NCBI RefSeq assembly: GCF_016904885.1
Contig: NZ_JADWYI010000001.1
Coordinates: 5,332,001 to 5,396,000, forward strand
Origin: Archangium primigenium
Lineage (GTDB): Bacteria; Myxococcota; Myxococcia; Myxococcales; Myxococcaceae
Reading direction: 5' to 3'
Length of the DNA stretch: 64,000 nucleotides
Part shown: positions 26,783 through 37,921 of the stretch, one piece after another
Layout of the letters: each line of letters opens with the position of its first letter
Numbering within the stretch: position 1 is the first letter of the stretch
Notes under the pieces: generated by a model
What the model saw: only the letters and a program-made list of their open reading frames with translations
Told to the model about the DNA's origin: nothing
The model's database searches: none
Made by a program: the position numbers and the translations under genes

Positions 26783-27973
26783 TCACGGCTGGCCGAGCTT
26801 CTGCTTCATCTTCTCGACGCCCTTGCGGTAGGCGGGATGATCCTTGAAGGACTGGGCGGTCTGGTAGCTGTCGAGCGCCTCGGCCCACTTGCCGTCCGCC
26901 TCGTAGACGCGGGCGATGTTGTAGTGGGAGCTGGCCCGGACGGTGTCGGCGTTGGGCCCGGAGGCCAGGGCGATGGCCTTGCGGTTGGCCCAGAGCGCCT
27001 CGGCGTCGCGGTGCAGCTTCTGGTAGGCGAGGCCCAGGTTGCTGTACGCCTGTCCGTGCTCGGGGTTGTTGGCGATGGCCTCCAGGTAGAGCGATACGGC
27101 CTCGTCCAGCTTCTTGGCGTGGTAGGCGGCCTCGCCCCGGCGGTTGAGGTCATCCGCGCTGGAGGCCTGCGCCCCCGTCACCGCGGGCGCGGACGTGAGA
27201 TCGCCCGTCTGGAGCATGCGCTGGAGCTGGGGGCCCAGGTTCTTGCCGCCCCCCGTGTCGGTGAACTGGTTGAGATCGGAGAACTCGCCGTTCTCTCCGA
27301 TGGCGAACACCACCCAGGTGTTGCCCGCGCGGCCAGGGGGCGGGGTGAACGTGCGCACGAGCGACGAGCCCACGTAGACGAACACCTTGGCCTTGCTGAT
27401 GTCCGCCAGGCTCTTGCTCCCGGTGGCGGCCGCCTCGGAGTAGTTGTGCACGGCGTAGAGGTACTTCACCCCGGGCTTCTTCTTGTCCAGGGTGATGGTC
27501 TCCGGACCGAAGCCCGTCGTGTCATCCACGTCGAGCCGGGCCAGATCGCCCCCCTGGTTGGAGAAGAAGACGTGGGTGGAGGGGTGGACCAGGTGCGAGT
27601 CGAGGTCCGCCGGGGTCGCGCCCCAGTTGAGCACGATGCGCATGCCGTCCAGGTTCTGGGTCATCACCGGGCTCAAGGCATACGTCAAACCGTTGCACGG
27701 GCAGCGCGCCACGAGGTTGGAATAGCCGTCCTTCTTGATGATGAGGTTGACCGAGCCGTCGTCCGCGCCGGAGAAGCCGCTCAACCGCGCGCTGCCCTCG
27801 GCCGTGGTGGTGGTCTGGGCCGAGGCCTCGCCGTTCTTCTGGAGGATGACCTGCGCGCCGGAGAGGGCTTGATCCTTCACGGTGGCGCTGAGCACCTGGA
27901 CGCGCACCTCCTCGGCGCCGAGCGCGTGCAGGGGAAGTCCAAGGGTGAGGGCCAGGGCGAGAAACCGCTTCAT
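26783..27973 (-). CDS. Secreted DUF2135 and TPR protein
   Basis: The product is 396 aa with signal peptide MKRFLALALTLGLPLHALG. A carboxypeptidase-regulatory/Ig-like domain comes first ('VKDQALSGAQVILQKNGEASAQ'), then a DUF2135/YfaP-like domain ('VLNWGATPADLDSHLVHPSTHVFF', 'GVKYLYAVHNYSE'). Three TPRs fill the last ~110 residues ('LNRRGEAAYHAKKLDEAVSLYLEAIANNPEHGQAYSNLGLAYQKL'). It is probably a periplasmic or surface scaffold. It sits upstream of the deacetylase in one transcription unit, hinting at work on the same surface polymer. Confidence 0.85.
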   Translation of the reverse strand: MKRFLALALTLGLPLHALGAEEVRVQVLSATVKDQALSGAQVILQKNGEASAQTTTTAEGSARLSGFSGADDGSVNLIIKKDGYSNLVARCPCNGLTYALSPVMTQNLDGMRIVLNWGATPADLDSHLVHPSTHVFFSNQGGDLARLDVDDTTGFGPETITLDKKKPGVKYLYAVHNYSEAAATGSKSLADISKAKVFVYVGSSLVRTFTPPPGRAGNTWVVFAIGENGEFSDLNQFTDTGGGKNLGPQLQRMLQTGDLTSAPAVTGAQASSADDLNRRGEAAYHAKKLDEAVSLYLEAIANNPEHGQAYSNLGLAYQKLHRDAEALWANRKAIALASGPNADTVRASSHYNIARVYEADGKWAEALDSYQTAQSFKDHPAYRKGVEKMKQKLGQP

Positions 27974-28183
27974 GTCTGTGTGCTCCACGAGGGGAAAGCC
28001 GCGGCGAGGGGGATCCAGGCGCCGCCGCGTCTGGCCTTGTGCAGGCCGCGTGCCCGGCGACCGTTCCCTCGGAAGGACCCCGGGAAGGACACGGCGGCGT
28101 GGCTCGGCGCCCACGGCGCGTGTGGCCCGGAAGCCTCAACGGGCCAGGGGCCCTGGGCTATCGTGGGCGGGGAAGGGGGATGC

Positions 28184-30817
28184 ATGCCACGCCTCATCTG
28201 TGTGTCACGTGAGCCGGAAGGACTCGTCGCGCTCCTGTTGCCCGAGGCGCCGGACGCGAGCCACCTCGTGCGGATGCCGCTCGGGGACGTGAAGGGCGAC
28301 GGCTCGCGGGAGCGCGCCGCGCTGCTCGCGTCCTGGGCGCACCTGGGCCAGGCGCGCGGCGCGACGGTGGACACGCTCACCCACGTGCTGCGCGTGCTGC
28401 TGCACACCGTACCGGGGGCGCCGGGCCCCGCGCCCGCGCGGGCCCACCCGTGGCTGGCGCCCCCGCCCGCGCCGCACAAGCGGACCGCCGCCCACCCCCG
28501 GGGCTATCGGGGCACCACCTCTCAGCCCCCCAAGCGCGGCCAGCCCGAGGCGCTCGACGTGCGGCCCTCCCTGCTGCACCGCTCCCCGGCGCGGGCCCTG
28601 CTCGAGCCCCTGCGGCCCCACCGGGCCGAGGCCCTCCAACGGCTCGGGGACGAGGGCCTGTCGCGCGAGCGGCTGGCGTGGGTGGATCGCGCGCTCACGG
28701 CACCGGGACGCGCGGACGTGGCCCTGGCGTGGCGCCATGGCGTCCTGGAGGAGCGGAGCGCGGAGCTGCCCGGGAGCCTGCTCCAGCTCGGGTGCCTGCT
28801 GCGGCCGGGCGAGGCCTCCGACTTCCACCGGCTGCTCGCCCTGCGGGGGCGCCTGGCGATCGACACCCACCCCGAGGCGCGGGTGCTCGCCGCGCGGCTG
28901 TTGGCCGAGTGGCCCGCGGACAAGGGCGTGGGTTGGCTGGAGGTCGCCGCCGCGCTCGAACCCGGGCACCAGGCGGTGCTGCTCCAGACCCTCCTCGATG
29001 CGAAGTCCAAGGTGGCGGGCCTGGAGCCGGGCCGGTACGACCCGCGCATCGAGGCCTTCGCGGCCGCGGTGCCCGGACGGCGGATGTATTACCTGTGTGG
29101 CCTCGCCCTGGGCCTGACCAGCGACTACCTGCTCAGCGGCTACCGGTTGCTCGCGGCCGTCGAGGGCTCCTACCCGCGGGCCCGGCTGATGGACATGCTG
29201 CCCACGCAGGGCCGTCCCGTCCCGGAGGCGTTCCTGTTGGAGCTCTTCTCCTTCGCGGCGATCGAGGACGACGAAAGCACGATGGGGCGCCTGTGGGCGC
29301 TGTGCGGCCAACGCTCGGGCTTCACCCGATTGCTTGTCGAGACGCCCTGGCGGAGCCTGAGCCCGGACGCGGCGGGACGTCTGGTGGACGGTCTCACCGA
29401 GGCCCTCCAGCCCGACGAGGAAACGTGGCGGGCGTGGGAGGCCATCCTGCGCCTCCATCCCCGGCTGCTCCGGTTGCTGGAGCGCATTCCGGCGAGCCAC
29501 CAGCATCGCGCGGTGCAGATGGTCTTCAACCTCCTGGGCAACGCGGGGGCGAGGTGGTCGGGTCCCGACTGGCTCGAGCCCACCGTGCTCGCCCTGACCG
29601 AGCGCGTGTGCCAGCCGCCCTTCGGGGACGCGGACCGCCTCTCCTACGTGCTCGAATCCCTGGTGAACCACCCCGAGCCCTCGGTGCGCGAGCGGCTCAC
29701 GCGTCTGCCGGAGCGAAGCCTGTTGCGCCTGGAGGAGAGCTGCTCCCGGGGCGACATGGCGGGGCTGCTGGGCGATGGAATGGCGGCCCTGGTGGCCCGG
29801 GGGGCGGACCTGGTGCTCGCGGCCCTGGAGTCCTGCCCCGAAACCCTGGCGCGCACGGTGGCCCTGCTGGGCACCCCGCACAAGCACGCCCAGGTCGCGC
29901 TGCTGGAGGACTTCACCCGGCACCCGTGGGTCCGGGAGGATCCGCTGACCTGGGAGCCCCGGCGCCTCGTGGAGAGCCTGCGCGAGCACGGAGGCGAGGG
30001 CGTGGACAGCCCGCTGCCGAGGACGGCGCGGCGGGCGTGGGAGGCGGGGGAGACGCTGTCCCCGGCCCAGACGGAGCGGGCGCTGCGGCTGGCGCGGGCC
30101 CAACTGCCCCGGCTGCGGATGCAAGTGCTGGCGCGGCGCGTACTCGAGTTCCTGCGGGGAAGCCTCGCGGCGGATGTGGGGGACACGCGGGTGCGGCACG
30201 CGCTGCAGATGGCGTGCCTGGTGGAGGGCAACCGGCGGGGCCTGCGTCGGCTGCTCCGGCACTACTTCGCGGGCGAGCGCGACTTCATCCGCGAGCACCC
30301 CGCGTCCCGGGCGTGGTTCGCGCGCCACCCCCGGGTGAAGCCGGAGACGTGGCTCACCGGGCCGGTGGTGCGCCGGGAGGTGCCGGGGTGGGGGACGGTG
30401 ACGCTGGAGCTGGAGGCGGACGCGCTGGAGGTGCTGCGCATGGGCACCTACGTGGGCAGCTGCTTCGGCCTCAATGGCCTGCGCGCGGAGTCGGCGGCGG
30501 CGGTGGCGCTCGACGTCAACAAGCGGGTGCTCTACGCGCGGGACGCCCGAGGGAGTGTGCTGGCGCGACAACTGCTCGCCCTCTCACGCGAGGACACGCT
30601 GGTGCCTTTCGGCGTGTACCCGCCGAGCACGTCGCCCGCGCTCCAGGCGCTGTTCCTCGACTACGACCTGGCGTTCGCCGAGGCGCTCGGACTGCCCCTG
30701 AGCGAGGGCGTCCAGGAGCCCGAGGTGGAGTACGTGCTCTCGAGCTCCTTCTGGCACGACGGCGCCTGGGACCTGGGCGCACCGGAGGCGACCACGTCGA
30801 ATGAATCCAGGAGATGA
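28184..30817 (+). CDS. Large cytoplasmic helical-repeat protein of unknown function
   Basis: The product is 877 aa with ATG at 28184 after a GGAAGGGGGA ribosome-binding region; the frame is open far upstream but without coding character. There is no signal peptide. Most of the protein is Leu/Ala/Arg-rich helices suggestive of HEAT-like repeats ('LRLHPRLLRLLERIPASHQHRAVQMVFNLLG'). The last ~170 residues form a separate domain with 'MGTYVGSCFGLNGL', 'ALDVNKRVLYARDARGSVLARQLLALS' and 'LVPFGVYPPSTSPALQALFLDYDLAFAEALGLPL'. I do not recognise the family. It is divergent from the DUF2135 gene with 210 bases between. Confidence 0.8.
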   Translation: MPRLICVSREPEGLVALLLPEAPDASHLVRMPLGDVKGDGSRERAALLASWAHLGQARGATVDTLTHVLRVLLHTVPGAPGPAPARAHPWLAPPPAPHKRTAAHPRGYRGTTSQPPKRGQPEALDVRPSLLHRSPARALLEPLRPHRAEALQRLGDEGLSRERLAWVDRALTAPGRADVALAWRHGVLEERSAELPGSLLQLGCLLRPGEASDFHRLLALRGRLAIDTHPEARVLAARLLAEWPADKGVGWLEVAAALEPGHQAVLLQTLLDAKSKVAGLEPGRYDPRIEAFAAAVPGRRMYYLCGLALGLTSDYLLSGYRLLAAVEGSYPRARLMDMLPTQGRPVPEAFLLELFSFAAIEDDESTMGRLWALCGQRSGFTRLLVETPWRSLSPDAAGRLVDGLTEALQPDEETWRAWEAILRLHPRLLRLLERIPASHQHRAVQMVFNLLGNAGARWSGPDWLEPTVLALTERVCQPPFGDADRLSYVLESLVNHPEPSVRERLTRLPERSLLRLEESCSRGDMAGLLGDGMAALVARGADLVLAALESCPETLARTVALLGTPHKHAQVALLEDFTRHPWVREDPLTWEPRRLVESLREHGGEGVDSPLPRTARRAWEAGETLSPAQTERALRLARAQLPRLRMQVLARRVLEFLRGSLAADVGDTRVRHALQMACLVEGNRRGLRRLLRHYFAGERDFIREHPASRAWFARHPRVKPETWLTGPVVRREVPGWGTVTLELEADALEVLRMGTYVGSCFGLNGLRAESAAAVALDVNKRVLYARDARGSVLARQLLALSREDTLVPFGVYPPSTSPALQALFLDYDLAFAEALGLPLSEGVQEPEVEYVLSSSFWHDGAWDLGAPEATTSNESRR

Positions 30818-30943
30818 GGAACGAGCGGATGAGGACGCATCCATGGTGGGTGGGCGTCTTGCTCGAGGCGTTACCTGGCGGCGCTCAATGACGCCGTTGA
30901 TCCTGACAAGAAACTCAGCGGGGGTGTTGGCTTCGAGGGCTCT

Positions 30944-31216
30944 GTGTTCCTGGATTTCGAGGAGGGAGGCGCCTTGTGGCGGTTGTCCTGGCGAACGCCG
31001 GAGCCCGGGGTGACACTCTACCGCTGGAGCTACTGGACGAAGCGTCCCGGTGCGACGTGGAAGGAGCGTACGGCCCAGCGAGAAGAGGTGCTTCCCAAGA
31101 GGGAAATGGAAAAGCGAGGCGAGCTGGTCGAGCAGGTGCTTCGGGCCGCTTATGACAAGGATGCTTGGCCTGAGGGTTTCCAGGGCCAGGTCTACCTGCC
31201 CGTGGACTGTCGATGA
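30944..31216 (+). CDS. Small hypothetical protein, probably 5'-frameshifted
   Basis: The product is 90 aa from GTG at 30944. The same frame is open back to 30833 and reads sensibly ('YLAALNDAVDPDKKLSGGVGFEGS'), so the native N-terminus lies upstream. The only good ATG, at 30829 (MRTHPWWVGVLLEA), is one frame off and stops at 30891. The likeliest explanation is a single-base indel around 30865-30880 that broke a protein of about 125 aa. The mature sequence is Trp/Arg/Glu-rich ('GALWRLSWRTPEPGVTLYRWSYW') and has no signal peptide. Family unknown. Confidence 0.5.
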   Translation: MFLDFEEGGALWRLSWRTPEPGVTLYRWSYWTKRPGATWKERTAQREEVLPKREMEKRGELVEQVLRAAYDKDAWPEGFQGQVYLPVDCR

Positions 31217-31275
31217 TCCCTCCTCGAAGTGGCTGGCGCTTGAGGCCGTGGTGACCGCCATGGTAGGGCCCCACC

Positions 31276-32079
31276 ATGGCGACGCCACCGTCCTGGGTGC
31301 TCGAGTTTCCAGCGCTTTTTCACGACCACAAGGGCGCCGTCCTCCGCAAGATCAAGGCCCAGGGGCAAGCGTGGGCGAGGGAGTACCTCAAGACCGGTGC
31401 CTTTACGCCACCCCGACAGACGCTCCAGGTCGTACCCGGTGACGTCCTGGTGATGCACTCGGGAGCCGACTTCGACGTCAGCTCACAACCACGCTGGCGG
31501 CTTCACGCGTTCGTCGGTGTTTTCTCCTGCTTGAATGAGGGCATTCCCAAAGAGAGCCGCCAGCGCGCTCGGGAGGCCTTTGAATCCTTTTGTCTGAGCA
31601 CTCCGTGGGGCGCGCTCTACCACGCGGTGTCTCCGCCGCCATTGAGGAGCGCGGAGCGCATGGCCAAGAGGCTCGCCTCGGTGCTGCACTTCTGGGACGT
31701 GCTCGAGGGCCCGCGCTACGCGTTCTGGTCAGCGGAACAGCGGTCCACGCTCGATGAACTGGTCGAGAACATCCATGGCAAGACCCTGCGGGCATGGTGT
31801 CCTGGATATCCATCCTCGCTACGAGGGCTCCTGGAGTTGACGGTCGGGCGCATGTCTCGAGCAACCCGGGAGGAGTGCATGGAGGCCGTCCTCCGGTTGA
31901 TGCCCGTGCTGGTCGCGGAGGACCCCGAGTTCAAACACCGCGAGAAGCTGTGTGACCCACACTTCCTGCGCGAACGGCTCGCCGCACTCGCTTCGGACGA
32001 CTTCGAGGAGGTTTCCGGCGGCTACACCTACGCGGTGACCGCGCGCCTGGCGGCGTGGGACAGGGAGTTGGGTCCGTAG
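31276..32079 (+). CDS. Hypothetical cytoplasmic protein, 267 aa
   Basis: The product is 267 aa with no signal peptide or membrane segment. It contains Trp-rich patches ('GVFSCLNEGIPKESRQRAREAFESFCLSTPWGALYHA', 'VLHFWDVLEGPRYAFWSAEQR') and a Cys in 'HREKLCDPHFLRERLAALASDDFEEV'. It follows the broken small gene by 60 bases in the same direction. The context of short, unrelated, partly decayed genes resembles immunity-gene clusters in myxobacteria, but nothing in the sequence proves this. Function unknown. Confidence 0.6.
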   Translation: MATPPSWVLEFPALFHDHKGAVLRKIKAQGQAWAREYLKTGAFTPPRQTLQVVPGDVLVMHSGADFDVSSQPRWRLHAFVGVFSCLNEGIPKESRQRAREAFESFCLSTPWGALYHAVSPPPLRSAERMAKRLASVLHFWDVLEGPRYAFWSAEQRSTLDELVENIHGKTLRAWCPGYPSSLRGLLELTVGRMSRATREECMEAVLRLMPVLVAEDPEFKHREKLCDPHFLRERLAALASDDFEEVSGGYTYAVTARLAAWDRELGP

Positions 32080-32238
32080 CGTCACCATGGCCTCGTGCGC
32101 GGGCCTGATGACAGCACTCACCAGTGGTGACTCGGCTCCGCCCCGCACCTGATGAGCCGCGTCACCACCCGGGCCCCCCGAGGCGATGCCCTCCGAGCCA
32201 ACCCCCTGAGAAGACAGGATTTTTCGAGGAACCAAGGC

Positions 32239-32255
32239 TTGGCACGCGCGCTGCA
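32239..32255 (+). promoter_or_regulatory. Sigma-54 promoter (-24/-12)
   Basis: TTGGCACG-CGCG-CTGCA matches the sigma-54 consensus TTGGCACG-N4-TTGCA at 12 of 13 fixed positions, with the required GG-N10-GC spacing. Transcription would start near 32266, giving a leader of about 60 bases before the repeat protein ATG at 32327. Sigma-54 promoters need an enhancer-binding protein, so the gene is probably switched on by a specific signal or by development. Confidence 0.7.
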
Positions 32256-32326
32256 ATAACCCTTCTCCGTCGCAGCGTCCTCGCGAACCTCTTCTTCTCT
32301 CGAACCTCTTTCTTCCGGAGCACGTC

Positions 32327-33334
32327 ATGGGCATGAAAATCGGTGGTGGCAGTCTCTTCAAGGGTGGCGGCAGCAAGGTTCCGAGCTTCAAGCCCAGCAC
32401 GCCCAAGCCGGACACCAAGCCCAGCACGCCCAAGCCGGACGTGAAGCCCAGCACCCCGAGCAGCGCCAAGCCGGACACGAAGCCGAGCACGCCCAGCAGC
32501 GCCAAGCCGGACACCAAGCCCCAGTTCTCGCCGCGCCCCGACATCAACGGCAACACGCCGGGCGGCAAGCCCCAGTTCTCGCCCCGTCCCGACATCAACG
32601 GCAACACGCCGGGCCTGAACCGCCCCGGCTTCGACCCGAGCAACTTCGCCCCCAACATGCCCAACAACCCCCTGTCCAACGGCCTGGGCGGCCGTCTGGG
32701 CGGCGCGGTGGATGCCTTCGGCGGCGTGGCCCAGGGTGTCGCCGGGCTGGCGGGCGCGGGCCTCGATATCGCCTCCACGGCGGCCATGATGGCGCCCCAG
32801 ATGATGGGCCCCATGGGTCCCATGGGCATGGCGCAGCAGATGATGCCGCCGATGATGGACCCCATGGCCGCCGCGGGCTTCGGCGGGGCGCCGATGATGG
32901 ACCCTTACGCCGCCGCCGGTGGCCTGCCGCCCGAGCTGGCCGGTGCGCCGATGATGGACCCCTACGCCGCCGCCGGCGGTCTGCCGCCCGAGCTGGCCGG
33001 GGCGCCGATGATGGACCCCTACGCCGCCGCCGGCGGTCTGCCGCCCGAGCTGGCCGGGGCGCCGATGATGGACCCCTACGCCGCCGCCGGGGGCCTGCCC
33101 CCTGAGCTGGCCGGGGCGATGCCCTCGGCCCCCAGCGCGGTTGCCGGTGGCCCGTCCGGGCTGGGTGGCCTGCTCGACACGGTGGCCAACGCCGTCTCCA
33201 CCGTGACCCAGATGGCCGAGGCCGTGACCGGCCTGATGAACCAGGTCGGTGGTGGCGCCGCCAGCGTCGTGCCCTCGCTGCTCAACGCCGCGCTGCCCCA
33301 GCAGCAGGACACGCAGCAGACCTCGGTGTTCTGA
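32327..33334 (+). CDS. Low-complexity repeat protein with four 19-aa repeats
   Basis: The product is 335 aa. Residues ~20-65 are Lys/Pro/Ser/Thr repeats (KPSTPKPD and KPSTPSSAKPDT units). Two copies of QFSPRPDINGNTPG follow, then a Gly/Ala hydrophobic stretch, a Met/Pro-rich part, and four near-identical repeats APMMDPYAAAGGLPPELAG. The C-terminus ends 'QQQDTQQTSVF'. There is no Sec signal, and no enzymatic domain is seen. A structural or matrix-associated protein is plausible. It is monocistronic, with a sigma-54 promoter upstream and a terminator downstream, which suggests tightly regulated, possibly abundant expression. Confidence 0.85.
   Translation: MGMKIGGGSLFKGGGSKVPSFKPSTPKPDTKPSTPKPDVKPSTPSSAKPDTKPSTPSSAKPDTKPQFSPRPDINGNTPGGKPQFSPRPDINGNTPGLNRPGFDPSNFAPNMPNNPLSNGLGGRLGGAVDAFGGVAQGVAGLAGAGLDIASTAAMMAPQMMGPMGPMGMAQQMMPPMMDPMAAAGFGGAPMMDPYAAAGGLPPELAGAPMMDPYAAAGGLPPELAGAPMMDPYAAAGGLPPELAGAPMMDPYAAAGGLPPELAGAMPSAPSAVAGGPSGLGGLLDTVANAVSTVTQMAEAVTGLMNQVGGGAASVVPSLLNAALPQQQDTQQTSVF
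32888..33115 (+). repeat. Four in-frame 57-bp tandem repeats
   Basis: Four units begin at 32888, 32945, 33002 and 33059, each encoding APMMDPYAAAGGLPPELAG. Copies 2 and 3 are almost identical at the base level, while copies 1 and 4 carry synonymous changes (for example TAC-GCC and GGG-GGC variants). This points to recent expansion by slippage or unequal recombination, so copy number may vary between strains. Confidence 0.95.
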
Positions 33335-33386
33335 GCCAGGCTCCACGAGACACGCCCCGTCGAAGCGGGGCGCGGGAATCGCAAGA

Positions 33387-33415
33387 GGTCGGGGGCCATC
33401 GGTCCCCGGCCTTTT
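33387..33415 (+). terminator. Intrinsic terminator of the repeat-protein gene
   Basis: GGTCGGGG (33387-33394) pairs with CCCCGGCC (33404-33411) with one G-U pair and a 9-base loop, followed directly by TTTT. A second GC stem without T-run lies just upstream at 33353-33372 (CGCCCCG/CGGGGCG). Both are 20-80 bases after the stop at 33334. Confidence 0.7.
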
Positions 33416-33506
33416 CCGTGTTCCCCGGGCAGCCTCGGCCTCCGGTCGCGGAGCACCTTCTTCCGTGGCTCCTGTCACATAGTGCGTGACCAGGAGAAGG
33501 AATCGA

Positions 33507-35810
<2,304 letters not shown>

Positions 35811-35815
35811 AACGA

Positions 35816-35842
35816 CCCGGGGGACGGCGAAGGTGCCCCGGG
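35816..35842. terminator. Stem-loop between convergent genes
   Basis: CCCGGGG (35816-35822) and CCCCGGG (35836-35842) form a perfect 7-bp GC stem with a 13-base loop in the 49 bases between the GH3 stop and the vWA-protein stop. No T-run is present, so termination by this hairpin alone is uncertain. The position suggests a bidirectional role. Confidence 0.4.
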
Positions 35843-35859
35843 CCCGTCTGGCGAGGCCG

Positions 35860-37857
35860 TCAGTCCCCGGCCTTCTCCACGTACTCCTGGCAGCAGCAGA
35901 ACTCGGTCGTGGTGGTCGTGCTCGTCTTGCTGCCGCAGATCACCTTCTCCAGGAGCTCCTGGAAGCCGTTGAGCGCGTCCTTGTCGGTGAACGCCTTGCC
36001 GCCGGTCTCGGTCGCGGCGCGCGCGAACTCGTCCTCCAGGGCCTTGCGATCCTTGCCCTTGGCGCCACTCGTGCCGAGGTACGTGTGGACCTTGACGTTG
36101 CCCTTCTTGGCGGCCTCGATGGCGCGGGTGTTGGCCTCGATGTCGTCCTTGTCGACCTTGCCACCGCCCTCGAACGCCTCGTCGCCGAGGTAGAAGATCG
36201 CGCGCCTGGCGTCCGGCCGCCAGTCGTAGTGCGCGACGACGTCCTCGATGGCCCGAGACCCGTCCTCCTGCGCGCCGCCACCCGCCACGCTGCCCTTCTT
36301 GCGGCCCTTGAGCGCGGCCTCATCCGCCTTGGCGGTGCCCACCAGGTAGCTCTTCACCGTGGTGTCGAAGCGCGTGTTCTTGAACGTGCCCTCGATGCCC
36401 AGGTACGTGACGCGCAAGTCCGAGGGGCACTTGGTCTTCGCCGCCTCGATGGCCGCGCCGACCGCCTGGTTGAGCGCGTCGGCCTCGTCCTTCATCGAGA
36501 CGCTGGAGTCGATGACGACCACCAGGTCCACCGCGGGCGTGGTGGTGTTCTCCTCGGTGACCGAGGTCCCCGTGGCCAGCTTGGGGAAGTCCAGCGTCTT
36601 GCCGAGGTACTTCGAGCCCTCGGAGCCAATGCCGGTGAGCTGGGCGGGCAGGGTGGTGTCCGCGGTCACGCTGCACAGGCCCTTGGCCGGGCTGCCGGCC
36701 ACGAACGTGAAGCGCTCCGCGCCCTTGTCCTGGTTGAAGTAGAACGTCTGGACCTGGCTCTGGTCGATCGTCCCGGCGATCTTGTCGTGGTAGTAGAACG
36801 CGGTCAGCTTGGGCTCGCCGCCGTCCGCCGGGGTCTCGTAGGTGAAGCAGCCCTTGCCCGCGATCGAACCGTCCGGATTGCGCACGGTATAGGTGTAGCT
36901 CGTGGTGCTCCCGGGCTTCTTGCCCGGCTCGTCCTTGATGACGACGGTGGGCTTGAGCGGCGCGGCGGGCGTCGCGGGCTTCTCGGCCGCGGGCGGAGGT
37001 GCCGGCTTCTCGGCCGCGGGGGGCGGCGTCGGCTTCTCGGCCGCGGGCGGAGGCGTGGCGGGCTTCTCGACCTTGCGCGGGAACGCGGAGGCGACGTACA
37101 GGCCCGAGTTGTCGATGCGCGGCGACCGGTTGTTGCCCACCGGGAAGATGTCGTAGCGCAGCAGCAGCGTCTTGTAGCCAGCCGCGTCGAGCCGCACCAG
37201 ACCCATCACGGTGTCGATCGAATTGGCCATGCCGCCGGGGGCGGGCGTGTTGGTGCCCTGGAGCGCGCCGTTGGTGAGACTCAGCTGCGCGCTGGGCTGA
37301 TTGCCGCCCGCGACATTGGGGGCCACGCCGCCGTTGACCAGCGTCCAGCCCTGGGGGCTGGCGGCGCCGCCGTCGCCGAGCGTGCCGGTGATGGTGACCA
37401 CCGTCTTGGCGTAGGTCAGGCCCGCGTAGATGTCGCTCACGCCGACGAACGTGTTGGCCCCCGCGACGCCGTCCTTCCCCCCGACCTTGGAGCCCTTGTA
37501 CCGGGAGAAGTCGAACTCGACGGTGAAGTTGTTCTGGGCGCCGGTGAACTGCCGGTTGGCCTGCATGCGGATGGCGTTGACGCTGGCGGAGGCCAGGTGC
37601 GCCTGCTGGTTCTTGCCGAACGAGGCGGCGCCGGTGCCGTCGTTGATGGAGCCGTGCGGGGCCACGCCGCCGTTGTTCCAGTCGAAGGTGCCAAAACCGG
37701 CGCTGACGCCGAAGCGGATGCCGATCTCTCCCCCCAGGCCGTCGGGGACGTAGCGCCACTGGTTCCAGTCACCGCCGCCACCCCACCTGTATCCCGAGGG
37801 ATCCCAGAACACGAGGTCGAGCGCTTCAGCGGAGGGGGCCTTGGATGGATCTGCCAT
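35860..37857 (-). CDS. von Willebrand factor A domain protein
   Basis: The product is 665 aa. ATG at 37857 follows AAGGAATC on the minus strand. There is no Sec signal. The N-terminal ~270 residues are beta-rich and resemble structural or lectin-like sandwich domains ('WDPSGYRWGGGGDWNQWRYVPDG', 'NNFTVEFDFSRYKGSK'). A linker of PPPAAEKP repeats follows, then an Ig-like part. The vWA domain contains MIDAS motif DSSVS ('VDLVVVIDSSVSMKDEADALN') and 'AIFYLGDEAFEGGGKVD'. The C-terminus carries CCC in 'EFCCCQEYVEK'. vWA domains bind metal and mediate protein contacts. It is likely cotranscribed with the nuclease-inhibitor-like gene 64 bases upstream, which has the same leader (AAGGAATC...ATG). Confidence 0.85.
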   Translation of the reverse strand: MADPSKAPSAEALDLVFWDPSGYRWGGGGDWNQWRYVPDGLGGEIGIRFGVSAGFGTFDWNNGGVAPHGSINDGTGAASFGKNQQAHLASASVNAIRMQANRQFTGAQNNFTVEFDFSRYKGSKVGGKDGVAGANTFVGVSDIYAGLTYAKTVVTITGTLGDGGAASPQGWTLVNGGVAPNVAGGNQPSAQLSLTNGALQGTNTPAPGGMANSIDTVMGLVRLDAAGYKTLLLRYDIFPVGNNRSPRIDNSGLYVASAFPRKVEKPATPPPAAEKPTPPPAAEKPAPPPAAEKPATPAAPLKPTVVIKDEPGKKPGSTTSYTYTVRNPDGSIAGKGCFTYETPADGGEPKLTAFYYHDKIAGTIDQSQVQTFYFNQDKGAERFTFVAGSPAKGLCSVTADTTLPAQLTGIGSEGSKYLGKTLDFPKLATGTSVTEENTTTPAVDLVVVIDSSVSMKDEADALNQAVGAAIEAAKTKCPSDLRVTYLGIEGTFKNTRFDTTVKSYLVGTAKADEAALKGRKKGSVAGGGAQEDGSRAIEDVVAHYDWRPDARRAIFYLGDEAFEGGGKVDKDDIEANTRAIEAAKKGNVKVHTYLGTSGAKGKDRKALEDEFARAATETGGKAFTDKDALNGFQELLEKVICGSKTSTTTTTEFCCCQEYVEKAGD

Positions 37858-37921
37858 GTTTGAGATTCCTTGTGTGAGGGGGTCTGCGTTTGTCGCGGTG
37901 ATGCGGTGTCGCGGTAATGCC

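Noticed and set aside
26741-28183. Upstream extension of the large gene ending at 30817
   Set aside because: The frame is open but translates to low-complexity sequence antisense to the DUF2135 gene. The ATG at 28184 has a ribosome-binding region and starts the coding-like part.
32888-33115. Regular repeats considered as a CRISPR-like array
   Set aside because: The 57-bp units are contiguous, in frame, have no spacers and encode protein repeats.
33353-33372. GC stem-loop after the repeat-protein gene
   Set aside because: A good 7-bp stem but with no T-run; the hairpin just downstream at 33387-33415 is the better terminator.
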